From contig NZ_NMVJ01000001.1 in NCBI RefSeq assembly GCF_002250565.1, forward strand, positions 744,001 to 808,000: a stretch of 64,000 nucleotides of DNA. Direction: 5' to 3'. This DNA comes from Parenemella sanctibonifatiensis (GTDB lineage: Bacteria; Actinomycetota; Actinomycetes; Propionibacteriales; Propionibacteriaceae). Each line of letters starts with the position of its first letter. Position 1 is the stretch's first letter. The position numbers were made by a program, and so were the translations under genes. Under the pieces are notes generated by a model. It saw only the letters and a list, made by a program, of their open reading frames with translations. It was not told the origin of the DNA and made no database searches. Of this stretch, positions 1 through 8,384 are shown piece by piece.

Positions 1-223
1 CGGTCGCAAACGCTCACTGGTGGTCGGCTGGCCGGCGTACCCGCGGCGGGCGGGTCACGCGGCGACCCTGTGGCCTTGGCCGTTATGTGGCGGGGTTCTG
101 TCGCCGCTTCGTGAGTTCCCTGATGATCGGGCGAATCGTCCCGTGGGTCGATCCCCAACTGACACAGCCTCGTTCGCACGCTTAGCGACTCCGGGCTGCG
201 TAAAACCACTTCAGTCCTCGCTG
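1..223. other. Left edge of window, no recognisable gene
   Basis: No protein family is recognisable here on either strand. An open frame starting at 20 continues into cmtR in a different frame and looks like a shadow of high GC content. The stretch ends at the promoter of the first cmtR. It may hold the truncated end of a gene lying outside the window. Confidence 0.5.
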
Positions 224-236
224 TATAGTTCAGCGC
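224..236 (+). promoter_or_regulatory. cmtR copy 1 promoter, probably leaderless
   Basis: A TATAGT box at 224-229 lies 7 nt before the ATG at 237, leaving no room for a Shine-Dalgarno site, so the mRNA probably starts at or next to the start codon. The same box, spacing and flank (CTGTATAGTTCAG) recur before the second cmtR at 13165. This is the only part of the upstream DNA the two copies share, so it probably also contains the CmtR operator. Confidence 0.6.
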
Positions 237-596
237 ATGCTGACCATTGCTTCTCGCCTGGACGTGATGAACCGGTTGGGCCGCGCGCTGGCCGACCCGA
301 CCAGGTCCCGGATCATCCTGACGCTGCTCGACCGGCCGGCCTACCCGGCAGAGCTGGCCCGCGATCTGGACCTCACACGCTCCAACGTGTCCAATCATCT
401 GGCGTGCCTGCGCGACTGCGGCATCGTTGCTGCCGAACCCGAGGGCCGCAAGACGCGCTACGAGATCGCCGATCCCCACCTGACGCAGGCGCTGACCGCC
501 CTGGTTGACGTCACCCTCGCGGTTGACGAGAACGCCCCGTGCATCGATCCTGCCTGCTCGGTGCACGGATGCGACGCAGCAGAGGCGGGCGCGTGA
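237..596 (+). CDS. cmtR: CmtR-type ArsR-family Cd/Pb-sensing repressor, copy 1
   Basis: The 119-residue product is a winged-helix ArsR/SmtB repressor expected to leave its operator when cadmium or lead binds. It aligns without gaps to the known Mycobacterium tuberculosis CmtR pattern. Cys57 and Cys61 lie in the recognition-helix segment VSNHLACLRDC, and Cys102 lies in the C-terminal tail; these are the three metal ligands known for CmtR. Further cysteines at 107 and 112 extend the tail. The start is set by the leaderless promoter just upstream. The stop overlaps the GTG of the following cadD by 4 bp (GTGA), so the two are translationally coupled. A second copy at 13178 is very similar. Confidence 0.9.
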   Translation: MLTIASRLDVMNRLGRALADPTRSRIILTLLDRPAYPAELARDLDLTRSNVSNHLACLRDCGIVAAEPEGRKTRYEIADPHLTQALTALVDVTLAVDENAPCIDPACSVHGCDAAEAGA

Positions 597-1189
597 TCCT
601 GGCTGCGGTCCTGCAGGCAATCGGCCTGTTCATCGCGACCAACATCGACGACATCATCGTGCTCTCCTTGTTCTTCGCCCGCGGCGCGGGCCAACGCGGG
701 ACGACCACCCGCATCTTGGTCGGCCAGTACGTGGGGTTCGCCTGCATTCTCGGTGCCGCTGTGCTGGTGACTATCGGAGCCGGAGCATTCCTGCCCTCAG
801 CAGCTATCCCGTACTTCGGGCTCATCCCCCTGGCCCTCGGTCTCTGGGCTGCATGGCAAGCCTGGCGCGGAGACGATGACGACGATGACGCCAAGGTCAC
901 GGGCACGAAGGTCAGCGCGTGGACCGTCGCAGGAGTCACCTTCGCCAACGGCGGAGACAACATCGGCGTCTATGTCCCCGTCTTCCTCAGCGTGGAACCC
1001 ATCGCAGTGGTCGCCTACTGCCTCGTCTTCCTCGCGCTCGTCGCGGTCCTGGTCGTAGTCGCCAAGTTCGTTGCCACCCGGCCGCCGATCGCTGAAGTCC
1101 TCGAGCGCTGGGAACACATCCTGTTCCCCATCGTCCTGATCGGCCTCGGCATCGTCATCCTCGTCAGCGGAGGAGCGTTCGGTCTCTGA
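593..1189 (+). CDS. cadD: CadD-family cadmium resistance transporter, copy 1
   Basis: The 198-residue membrane protein belongs to the CadD family (Cad domain, LysE-like superfamily), which confers cadmium resistance by efflux or sequestration at the membrane. It has about six hydrophobic helices. The N-terminal signature ATNIDDIIVLSLFF and a second conserved stretch, FANGGDNIGVY, are both present. A run of six aspartates (RGDDDDDDAK) lies in the central loop. The GTG at 593 is chosen because CadD proteins begin right before this hydrophobic stretch and because it overlaps the cmtR stop; an upstream ATG at 539 would add 18 unrelated residues. A paralogue lies at 15450. Confidence 0.88.
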   Translation: MILAAVLQAIGLFIATNIDDIIVLSLFFARGAGQRGTTTRILVGQYVGFACILGAAVLVTIGAGAFLPSAAIPYFGLIPLALGLWAAWQAWRGDDDDDDAKVTGTKVSAWTVAGVTFANGGDNIGVYVPVFLSVEPIAVVAYCLVFLALVAVLVVVAKFVATRPPIAEVLERWEHILFPIVLIGLGIVILVSGGAFGL

Positions 1190-1559
1190 CGGAGCCAAAG
1201 CGAACGAGAGAGGTCGCCAGGCTCGACGCTCCGGTATAGGGAGGAACGACTCTTCCCCCAGATCGAGCGCGTCCTGAAGATCAACGAACTCGACACCATC
1301 ACCAACGACGTCATCGAAGCCGCCGCCAGCACTCTCGTCATCGGCGTCAGTTGACCGGGCCCGCCACATATCACCTACAGAACCCCGCCATTTAACGGCG
1401 CAAGCCACAGGCGACCCCTTCGATCGCGGACGTCATGAAGGTCTCGACCGAATTCGATGAAGAGGTGATGAAGATCGCCCGCCCGGCTGGAAGCAGCTCC
1501 CGTGTTCTTGCTTCACTCAGACGGAACCCTACGTAGCCATCTTTAAGGAGCAGTTCCCT
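1190..1559. other. Gap with degenerate ORF fragments
   Basis: Between cadD and the DUF305 gene there is no intact gene. A plus-strand frame at about 1240-1354 reads REERLFPQIERVLKINELD and ends in VIGVS at a TGA. A short frame with an ATG at 1434 runs to a TAG near 1532. Both look like remnants of lost genes and I cannot assign either to a family. An AAGGAG site at about 1544-1549 belongs to the next gene. Confidence 0.5.
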
Positions 1560-2201
1560 GTGAAGAGCACCTCCCGCCTCGCCGCTGGTGCCAGCGCGCT
1601 TGCCCTCGCCCTGACCTTGGCCGCCTGCGGAAGTCCGCAGGACCAGGCTGACCCGACCGGGCCCGACACCGTGACCCAGGAGCCGGGTGGGACGCAGACC
1701 AGCGGGCCGGCCGGTGAGGGGGAGATCGATCAGGCCCACAATGGCGCCGACACGATGTTCGCGCAGATGATGATTGTCCACCACGAGGGCGCCATCGAGA
1801 TGGCCGACCTGGCCGTGAATCGGGCCGCCTTGGATGAGGTCCGGACCTTGGCCGAGGGCATTTCCGCCGCCCAGGGGCCAGAGATCGAGCAGATGACCTC
1901 CTGGCTGGAAGCCTGGGGTGAGAGCACCACGCCGATGGACGACATGGAAGGTCACGGCGGCATGGACATGGATGGGATGAGCCAGGAGGAAGCCATGGCC
2001 GAACTCGAAGGACTATCCGGGACCGAGTTCGACCGGCGGTTTCTGGAGTTGATGATCGCCCACCACGAGGGCGCCGTAACCATGGCCGAGGACGAACTCA
2101 CCGACGGGCAGAACGCACAGGCGCGCGAACTCGCACAGAAGATCATCGACGACCAGCAGGCTGAGATCGCCGAGATGGAGCAGCTGCACCAGACCCTGTG
2201 A
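1560..2201 (+). CDS. DUF305 lipoprotein, probable copper-associated
   Basis: This 213-residue protein has a lipoprotein signal peptide with the lipobox LAAC (Cys23), so it should be anchored to the outer face of the membrane. The mature part is a DUF305 domain of ferritin-like helical type, with two matching motifs, MMIVHHEGAIEMAD and LMIAHHEGAVTMAE. Between them is a Met/His-rich segment (DDMEGHGGMDMDGMSQ). DUF305 proteins, including cyanobacterial CopM, are known from copper-resistance loci. The His/Met content suggests extracytoplasmic copper binding here, which is an inference. The start is GTG, preceded by AAGGAG. It is the first gene of the copper block. Confidence 0.85.
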   Translation: MKSTSRLAAGASALALALTLAACGSPQDQADPTGPDTVTQEPGGTQTSGPAGEGEIDQAHNGADTMFAQMMIVHHEGAIEMADLAVNRAALDEVRTLAEGISAAQGPEIEQMTSWLEAWGESTTPMDDMEGHGGMDMDGMSQEEAMAELEGLSGTEFDRRFLELMIAHHEGAVTMAEDELTDGQNAQARELAQKIIDDQQAEIAEMEQLHQTL

Positions 2202-2408
2202 CCGCCCTCGGCTGGCGGCGGTCCGCCCCTCCCCCACAAACCCAAGGCGGGCCACCGCCCACCGCGCGAGGCGGCGGCATCGTCAAGTTCGGTGACCTTC
2301 AACGCGCAGGGGCACTTCCTGTGAACTTCCTGTGGCTGGCCATCGACAGCGAGCGAATTGCGGGAACCGATTCGCCGAACGAAGAGGAGAAACACGAGGA
2401 ACTGACGT
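2202..2408. other. Leader of the aldolase pseudogene
   Basis: The stretch has no conserved coding sequence. It contains a direct repeat of ACTTCCTGTG near 2312-2335 and a GAGGAA Shine-Dalgarno-like site just before the ATG at 2409. An open frame through it is in phase with the 3' part of the aldolase but does not resemble that family. Confidence 0.4.
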
Positions 2409-3292
2409 ATGGACATGGATCAGGCCGAAAGACTCAGGACCGGCACCTGATTCGTGGCAGCCCTGGATCAGAGCGGGGCAGCACGCCGAAGGCGCTGGGA
2501 CTGTACGGGATTGGCGAGGACGCCTACACCGGCCACCAGCAGATGTTCGACCTGGTGCACCAGATGCGCACCCGGATCATCACAAGCCCGGCTTTCGACG
2601 GCGACCGCGTGATCGGGGCCATCCTGTTCGAGGACACCATGGACCGGGACATCGAGGGAGTCCGGACAGCTGAGTACCTGTGGACGGTCAAGGGCATCGT
2701 CCCGTTCCTCAAGATCGATCGGGGCCTGGCCGCCGAGACCGACGGCGCCCAACTCATGAAGCCGATCCCCGACCTGGACGCCCTGCTGACCCGCGCCGCT
2801 GCGAGCAGATGCTTCGGCACCAAGATGCGCTCGTTCATCCGTCTCCCCGGTGCCAGCCTGACCCAGGTCGTCGCCCAGCAGTTCACCCTCGCCCGGCAGA
2901 TCCTGCGTGCCGGTCTGGTTCCCATCGCCGAGCCCGATGTGGACATCCACAGCCCCCGCAAGACCGAGGTGGAAAGGCAACTCCGCACGAGTATCCGCAC
3001 CGAACTGGAGCGGCTGGGCCAGGACCAGGCAATCATCCTGAAGCTGACTCTGCCCGAGGTCGACGACTTCTATCAGGAGTTCGTCGCCCATCCGCGGGCG
3101 GTTCGCGTGCTGGGGCTGTCCGGCGGCTACACCCGGGCCCAGGCCACTGCCCGACTGGCTCGAAATCACGGGGTGATCGCCAGCTTTTCCCGCGCGCTGA
3201 CCGAGGGCCTGGCCATCGACCAGACCGACGAAGAATTCGACGCCGTTCTGGACGAGGCGATCGAATCGATCGCCGACGCATCGCGCACCTGA
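2409..3292 (+). pseudogene. Class I fructose-bisphosphate aldolase, disrupted at the 5' end
   Basis: From about 2484 onward the translation is a clear class I (Schiff-base, metal-independent) fructose-bisphosphate aldolase of the bacterial short type. It includes IAEPDVDIHSPRK and the LKLTLP segment that carries the Schiff-base lysine. The expected N-terminus is readable from the ATG at 2409 but contains two lesions. A TGA stands where Gly is expected before FVAALDQSG. About 25 nt later one G is missing from a G run, which shifts the frame before STPKALGLYG. The intact frame alone would lack the ALDQ aspartate needed for catalysis. The gene is therefore a recent pseudogene, or the sequence carries errors. 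The family reaction splits fructose 1,6-bisphosphate without a metal. Confidence 0.8.
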
Positions 3293-3453
3293 CCGCAGCC
3301 GCGGCGGGACGAGCGCCGGGGTGGAGCAACCGCGGGAGAAGGTCCAGCATCATCGCCGCGCCTCGCGCGTCCGCCCGGGCACGACGGCGTCTTCATCGAA
3401 TCTTGACTGTTTCACAGCCAAAACCCCACCCCACCCGGCGTTACATGGAAGAG

Positions 3454-3474
3454 CGATACCACCTACCGGTATCG
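3454..3474. promoter_or_regulatory. Candidate CsoR operator
   Basis: A perfect inverted repeat has arms CGATACC and GGTATCG separated by 7 nt. It lies 22 nt before the copper chaperone start and upstream of the copZ-copA-csoR run. CsoR repressors bind GC-rich inverted repeats whose outer ends read ATACC/GGTAT, which matches. The csoR gene is at 6897 in the same cluster, so autoregulation is likely. Confidence 0.65.
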
Positions 3475-3495
3475 GGTTGCGGAAGGAGACGGCGG

Positions 3496-3723
3496 ATGAG
3501 CACGGCGACGTATGAGGTCGAGGGCCTGACGTGCGGGGCCTGCATCGGCGAGGTGCTCGGGAAGGTCCTCGACCTCGCGGGTGTCGACGAGGCGACGATG
3601 GACCGCACCGCGGACGCGTACTCCCTGACCGTGGTCGGCGCCCCTGCCCCGGACATCGAGGGTGTGCGCGGGGCGCTGCGAGCCGGGGGCTTCACCGTGA
3701 CAGTGCGTGAGTCGGAGGTGTGA
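3496..3723 (+). CDS. copZ: CopZ-like HMA copper chaperone
   Basis: This 75-residue cytoplasmic protein is a single heavy-metal-associated domain with the Cu(I)-binding motif GLTCGACIGEV near the N-terminus. The usual Met of GMTC is replaced by Leu. Such chaperones carry Cu(I) to CopA-type ATPases and to CsoR. A strong GGAAGGAG site precedes the ATG. The stop is 3 nt from the start of the ATPase, so the genes are cotranscribed. The ATPase lacks an HMA domain of its own, and this separate protein may fill that role. Confidence 0.85.
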   Translation: MSTATYEVEGLTCGACIGEVLGKVLDLAGVDEATMDRTADAYSLTVVGAPAPDIEGVRGALRAGGFTVTVRESEV

Positions 3724-3726
3724 GCG

Positions 3727-6700
3727 GTGAATCTCAACGACTGGCTGGTGGTGGGTGTGGCGCTGGCGGTGACGGTGCTACTGGGCTGGTACTTCTTCGG
3801 GCCGAAGAAGTCCCGCCGGGCCGAGGTGGCCGATGGTGTCCAGGAAGTGACCGTCACCGTCAAGGGCGGCTACAGCCCGGACCTGATCGAGGTCCAGCCG
3901 GGAGTGCCGGTGCGGCTGGTGTTCGACCGCCAGGAGAGCGGCGAGTGCTCCTCGCGGGTGGTCTTCCCCGACTTCAAGATCAATCAGACGCTGCCCGCGA
4001 ACGCCCAGACGGCGGTGCAGTTCCTACCCGAGGTGCCCGGGGAGTACACCTTCGCCTGCGGGATGAACATGCTGCACGGGCGCGTGCGCGTGGTGGACCG
4101 GCCCGGACCTACCACGATGATCCCGACCGAGACGGCCGTCGCGGTAACCGACCAACCCCGGCCGGTTACCGACGTGCCGACCGAGCCAGCGCCCGGTGTC
4201 CGGGTCGATGACGGAGTGCAGGTGGCGCAGGTCACGATCCGCGGCGGCTACCACCCCGACACCGTGCGGCTCGCCCCCGGTATGCCCACCCGGCTGGAGC
4301 TAACCCGCCAAGAGCAGGCGGCGTGCTCGGAACGGTTCGTGGTCCCCGCCCTCGGGGTGGACGTGGAGGTGCCCGCCTTCGCAACGACCACTGTCGAGCT
4401 GCCGGCCCTGCCGGAGGGCCGCCACGAGGTCACCTGCGGGATGGACATGCTGCACGGGGCCATCGACGTCGGTAACCACGACGACCGGGACCACGGTGAT
4501 GCCCGGCACAGCGGAACCGGTGACCGCGCTACGCGCACTTCGCCGGGCGAGGACGCCGAGGCGCGGGAACGGGCCGCGGAGATCAGGGATCTGCGTCTCC
4601 GGGTCATCGTCGGCACCGTCTTGACGCTGCCGGTGCTGCTGGCGGTGATGGTCCACGAGTTCTTTGCGGCGACCTGGGTGCCCGAGGCGTTGCTGAACTC
4701 GTGGGTGCAGCTGGCGCTGATCACCCCAGTGTTTGTCTATACCGGCTGGCCGATCCACAAGACCGGATGGCTGGCGCTGTCACACCGCACTGCGGACATG
4801 AACTCCCTGATCACTCTCGGCACGATCGCGGCCTACGGGTACAGCCTGGTGGTGACCTTCGCCCCCGGCGCGGTACCCATCGAGGCCCGCGAGGTGTACT
4901 ACGAGGCGGTCGGGGTGATCCTGACCTTGATCCTGCTGGGCCGCTGGTTGGAGACCAAGGCCAAGGCCGGCACCGGAGAGGCGATCCGGGCCCTGATCGG
5001 GCTGCAGCCGCGCACCGCGCGGGTGGTCCGCCGCGGGGAAGAGTTCGAGATCGGGCTTGAGGACGTCCTCGTCGGCGACGTGGTCGTGGTCCGTCCCGGC
5101 GAGAAGCTGCCCGTCGACGGCGAGGTGGCGGAGGGCAGCTCGGCGGTGGATGAGTCGATGGTGACCGGGGAACCGATCCCGGTGACCAAGACGGTCGGGG
5201 ACACGGTGATCGGGGCCACGATCAACCAGACCGGCGCGTTCCGGTACACCGCCACCAAGGTCGGGGCGGACACGATGCTGGCCCAGATCATCAGACTGGT
5301 CCAGGAGGCGCAGGGCTCCAAGGCCCCGATCCAGCGGCTGGTGGACAAGGTGTCCAGCTATTTCGTGCCCGCGGTCATCGGCATCGCGATCTGGACGTTC
5401 GTGGTCTGGGCGCTGGTCGGGCCGGCCCCGGCGCTGGTGTTCGCGCTGGTGGCGGCGGTGTCGGTGCTCATCATCGCCTGCCCTTGCGCGCTGGGGCTGG
5501 CCACCCCGTTGTCGATCACCGTCGGCACCGGCAAGGGCGCCACCCACGGCGTCCTCATCCGCTCCGCCGAGGCGCTGGAGACCGCGCACAAGCTGGACAC
5601 GGTGGTGCTGGACAAGACCGGCACGATAACCCAGGGCGCCCCCGCACTGACCGACGTCCTGCCCGCCGAAGGATTCACCGAGACCGAGCTGCTGATCCTG
5701 GTGGCGGCGGTGGAGCGCTCCTCCGAGCACCCGCTGGCCGCGGCGATCGTCGCCGGGGCCACCGGGCGCAGCCTAGACCTGCCAGCGGCCACCGCGTTCG
5801 ACTCGGTCACCGGGCAAGGCGTGCGCGCCCTGGTCGAGGGCCGTGAGGTCGCCGTCGGGAACCGGCGCCTGCTGGAGGGTGCCGGCGTGCGGGTCGAGGC
5901 GGCCGCGGCCGACCGCCTGGCGGCGGACGGCAAAACGCCGATGTTCGCGGCGATCGACGGCCGTTTCGCCGGGGTCATCGGCGTGGCCGACACCGTCAAG
6001 GACGGCTCCGCGGCTGCCGTCGCCGCACTGCAGGCCCGCGGCATCGACGTGGTGATGATGACCGGCGACAACCGGGCCACCGCCGCCGCGATCGCCCGCC
6101 AGGTCGGCATCAGCCGGGTGGTCGCCGAGGTCATGCCGGAACACAAGGCCGCCGAGGTCCAGCGCCTGCAGGCCGAGGGCCGGGTGGTGGGGATGGTCGG
6201 GGACGGCATCAACGACGCTCCCGCCCTGGCCCAGGCCGACGTCGGCTCCGCGATCGGCACCGGCACCGACGTGGCGATCGAATCCTCCGACATCACCCTG
6301 ATCTCCGGGTCGCTGTCCGGTCTGGTCACCGCGGTGGACTTGTCCCGGGCCACGATGCGCAACATCCGCCAGAACCTGGTCTTTGCCTTTATCTACAACG
6401 GTCTGGGCATCCCGATCGCCGCCGGGGTGCTCTATCCGGCGCTGGGCTGGATGCTCAGCCCGATGATCGCCGCGGCCGCGATGGCCCTGTCCTCCCTGTC
6501 GGTGGTGACCAACGCCAACCGGCTGCGCGCCTTCACCCCCAGGCCGATCCCCGAGGTGACGCAGGTCCCCGCCACCGACCCGGTGGTGGAGGTCGGGCAC
6601 GGACCCGACGAAGAGAACACCCCCGAAGAGAAGGAGAACAACATGTCCCAGAAGCCCACAACGGTCACCGATCCCGTCTGCGGGATGAACGTCGAACCGT

Positions 6701-6816
6701 CAGCGGCCGCGTCGAGCCTCGACCACGAGGGGCAGACCTACTACTTCTGTTCCAACCACTGCGCCGAGAGCTTCCGGGCCGATCCGGCCAAGTACACCGG
6801 GGCGGGCACGCCCTGA
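3727..6816 (+). CDS. copA: Cu(I) P1B-1 ATPase with two N-terminal cupredoxin domains and a C-terminal YHS domain
   Basis: This 1029-residue copper exporter has an unusual domain order. A TM helix lies at about 6-24 and is followed by GPKKSRR. Two cupredoxin-like domains cover about 38-124 (Cys74, CGMNMLHG at 111-118) and 162-248 (Cys200, CGMDMLHG at 237-244). A His/Asp linker (about 250-261) leads into a full P1B-1 ATPase with CPC at 585-587, DKTG at Asp629, [14 protein letters not shown] and the C-terminal YN and MxxSS signatures of Cu(I) pumps. A YHS domain ([10 protein letters not shown], about 979-1026) ends the protein. No HMA domain is present. It starts with GTG. An internal ATG with its own Shine-Dalgarno site precedes the YHS part (see separate entry). 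Confidence 0.9.
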   Translation: MNLNDWLVVGVALAVTVLLGWYFFGPKKSRRAEVADGVQEVTVTVKGGYSPDLIEVQPGVPVRLVFDRQESGECSSRVVFPDFKINQTLPANAQTAVQFLPEVPGEYTFACGMNMLHGRVRVVDRPGPTTMIPTETAVAVTDQPRPVTDVPTEPAPGVRVDDGVQVAQVTIRGGYHPDTVRLAPGMPTRLELTRQEQAACSERFVVPALGVDVEVPAFATTTVELPALPEGRHEVTCGMDMLHGAIDVGNHDDRDHGDARHSGTGDRATRTSPGEDAEARERAAEIRDLRLRVIVGTVLTLPVLLAVMVHEFFAATWVPEALLNSWVQLALITPVFVYTGWPIHKTGWLALSHRTADMNSLITLGTIAAYGYSLVVTFAPGAVPIEAREVYYEAVGVILTLILLGRWLETKAKAGTGEAIRALIGLQPRTARVVRRGEEFEIGLEDVLVGDVVVVRPGEKLPVDGEVAEGSSAVDESMVTGEPIPVTKTVGDTVIGATINQTGAFRYTATKVGADTMLAQIIRLVQEAQGSKAPIQRLVDKVSSYFVPAVIGIAIWTFVVWALVGPAPALVFALVAAVSVLIIACPCALGLATPLSITVGTGKGATHGVLIRSAEALETAHKLDTVVLDKTGTITQGAPALTDVLPAEGFTETELLILVAAVERSSEHPLAAAIVAGATGRSLDLPAATAFDSVTGQGVRALVEGREVAVGNRRLLEGAGVRVEAAAADRLAADGKTPMFAAIDGRFAGVIGVADTVKDGSAAAVAALQARGIDVVMMTGDNRATAAAIARQVGISRVVAEVMPEHKAAEVQRLQAEGRVVGMVGDGINDAPALAQADVGSAIGTGTDVAIESSDITLISGSLSGLVTAVDLSRATMRNIRQNLVFAFIYNGLGIPIAAGVLYPALGWMLSPMIAAAAMALSSLSVVTNANRLRAFTPRPIPEVTQVPATDPVVEVGHGPDEENTPEEKENNMSQKPTTVTDPVCGMNVEPSAAASSLDHEGQTYYFCSNHCAESFRADPAKYTGAGTP
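6631..6816 (+). other. Possible internal translation start for a free YHS protein
   Basis: Within the ATPase frame, AAGGAG (6631-6636) lies 6 nt before an in-frame ATG at 6643. Initiation there would give a 57-residue protein ([15 protein letters not shown]...) consisting only of the YHS metal-binding domain. The preceding linker is rich in Glu and Asn and looks like a former intergenic ribosome-binding region. Either two genes were fused or both products are made. Confidence 0.45.
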
Positions 6817-6855
6817 CCTCAGATTCGCCTGGGAGGCACCCGCGCATGGCTGCGG

Positions 6856-6885
6856 TGCCTCAGAGAAAGGTGCCTCAGAGAAAGG
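6856..6885 (+). repeat. Perfect 15-bp tandem duplication upstream of csoR
   Basis: The unit TGCCTCAGAGAAAGG occurs twice head to tail at 6856-6870 and 6871-6885. The second copy supplies part of the AAAGGAGG Shine-Dalgarno site of csoR. The duplication is also open in the csoR frame (VPQRK twice), but an upstream start at 6846 is less likely than the ATG at 6897. Confidence 0.8.
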
Positions 6886-6896
6886 AGGACAGACCG

Positions 6897-7187
6897 ATGA
6901 CAACCATCCGGCCCGTGACGGGTTCGCGAGACGACGTGCTCGTCCGGCTGGCGCGGATCGAGGGTCAGTTCCGCGGCATCGCCCGCATGGTCGAGCAGGA
7001 CAAGTACTGCATCGACGTCCTCACGCAGATCGCGGCCGTCAACCGGGCCCTGCAGTGCGTGGCGCTGGCCCTGCTGGAGGGCCACATGAGCCACTGCCTC
7101 ATCGACGCCGCCAGCACCGGCGGCCCGGAACATGACGCCAAGCTCAAGGAGGCCTCCGCCGCCATCGCCCGCCTGGTGCGCAGCTAA
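6897..7187 (+). CDS. csoR: CsoR copper-sensing repressor
   Basis: The 96-residue all-helical CsoR/RcnR-family repressor has the copper ligands Cys38, His63 and Cys67. Their 25- and 4-residue spacing equals that of the characterised mycobacterial CsoR (Cys36, His61, Cys65). Cu(I) binding releases it from the operator. The start ATG follows AAAGGAGG with good spacing. The likely target is the inverted repeat at 3454-3474 in front of copZ-copA. It sits between the two copper ATPase genes. Confidence 0.92.
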   Translation: MTTIRPVTGSRDDVLVRLARIEGQFRGIARMVEQDKYCIDVLTQIAAVNRALQCVALALLEGHMSHCLIDAASTGGPEHDAKLKEASAAIARLVRS

Positions 7188-7297
7188 CCACCCATCGACG
7201 GGCCGCTAGGTGTGGACCGCGCGCGCCGGCGCGCTGAACCCATCACCACAGATCACGAACACAGACCACAAACACGCAGGGACCGGGAGGTCAACAC

Positions 7298-8365
7298 ATG
7301 AACGTTCAGGTTGCCGTCAACGGCTACGGGGTCATCGGTAAGCGAGTCGCCGACGCGGTGCGCTCGATGCCGGACATGGAGTTGGTCGGGGTCGCCGATG
7401 TGGCCCCCGATTGGCGCATCCGCACCGCCGCCGAACTCGGCATCACGGTGTATGCCGCCACCGAGACGGCTGGCACAGCGATGCGCGAGGCCGGCGTGCC
7501 GGTGGCCGGCACCCTGACCGACCTGCTTGACCAGGTCGACGTCGTTGTCGACACCACGCCAAAGCGAGTTGCTGCCACCAACCTGCCCACCTACCAGGCC
7601 GCCGGGGTCAAGGTGGTGCTGCAGGGCGGGGAGTCCCACACCACGACGGGGCACTCCTTCGTCGCCCAGGCCAACTACGCCAGCGCGCTGGGCCGGGACA
7701 TGACCCGGGTGGTCTCCTGCAACACCACCAGCATCGTGCGCGTCCTCGGCGCCTTGCAGGATGCCGGGCTGCTGGCCCGGGCCCGCGGGGTGCTGATCCG
7801 CCGGGCCACCGACCCCAGCGAGTCCCACGAGGGCGGGATCATGAACACAATGGTGCCCGAGGCCGCCATCCCCTCCCACCAGGGACCGGACGCCAAGACC
7901 GTCCTGCCCGAGTTGGACGTGGTGACCATCGCCGCCAAGGCCGCCCACACCCAGACCCACAACCACTTCTGGACGCTGCAACTGACCCGTCCAGCAGACC
8001 GGGAGGACGTCCTCCAGGCCCTGCGGTCGGCACCGCGGATCGCGTTCATCCGCATGTCCGACGGGCTGACGGCGCTCAACACGACCGTGGAACTCATGCG
8101 CGACCTGGGCCGGCCCCGCGGGGACATGTGGGAGGTCGCGCTGTGGGAGGACGTCCTCAGCGTCGACGGCGACGAGGCCTACCTGACCTACCAGGTCAAC
8201 AACGAGGCCATCGTCGTCCCGGAGACCATCGACGCCATCCGCGCCCTGACCAGCACGGCCCGCGACGCCGCCACCTCCATCGGACTGACCGACGAGGTCC
8301 TCGGCATGCGGCAGGAGTTCCTGGCCGCTGCAGGTCTGCCGTCGGGCCGGACAGCGCAGGGCTGA
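7298..8365 (+). CDS. Type II (archaeal-type) glyceraldehyde-3-phosphate dehydrogenase
   Basis: The 355-residue product belongs to the archaeal-type GAPDH family, distinct from the usual bacterial GapA. It has the N-terminal dinucleotide fold (VAVNGYGVIGKRVADAV), the catalytic cysteine in SCNTTS (Cys141) and a conserved RATDPSESHEGG segment. It should oxidise glyceraldehyde 3-phosphate with NAD(P). GGGAGG precedes the ATG. Bacteria rarely use this type for central glycolysis. Its place between csoR and copB, near an aldolase remnant, suggests a copper-tolerant stand-in for GapA, whose active-site thiol is a known copper target. That role is inference. Confidence 0.85.
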   Translation: MNVQVAVNGYGVIGKRVADAVRSMPDMELVGVADVAPDWRIRTAAELGITVYAATETAGTAMREAGVPVAGTLTDLLDQVDVVVDTTPKRVAATNLPTYQAAGVKVVLQGGESHTTTGHSFVAQANYASALGRDMTRVVSCNTTSIVRVLGALQDAGLLARARGVLIRRATDPSESHEGGIMNTMVPEAAIPSHQGPDAKTVLPELDVVTIAAKAAHTQTHNHFWTLQLTRPADREDVLQALRSAPRIAFIRMSDGLTALNTTVELMRDLGRPRGDMWEVALWEDVLSVDGDEAYLTYQVNNEAIVVPETIDAIRALTSTARDAATSIGLTDEVLGMRQEFLAAAGLPSGRTAQG

Positions 8366-8384
8366 TCGAGTGAGGAGATAACCA

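Noticed and set aside
20-508. Open frame of 162 residues at the left edge
   Set aside because: It overlaps cmtR copy 1 in another frame, has no ribosome site and no recognisable domain; long open frames are expected by chance at this GC content.
2198-2480. N-terminal extension of the aldolase frame from 2198
   Set aside because: The frame is open but the residues before about 2484 do not resemble the family, while the expected aldolase start is readable in another phase from 2409, so the extension is an accident of the frameshift.
7220-7240. GC-rich hairpin before the GAPDH gene as a riboswitch
   Set aside because: It is only an alternating CG palindrome of about 16 nt with no conserved aptamer features; it could be a weak attenuator but nothing supports more.
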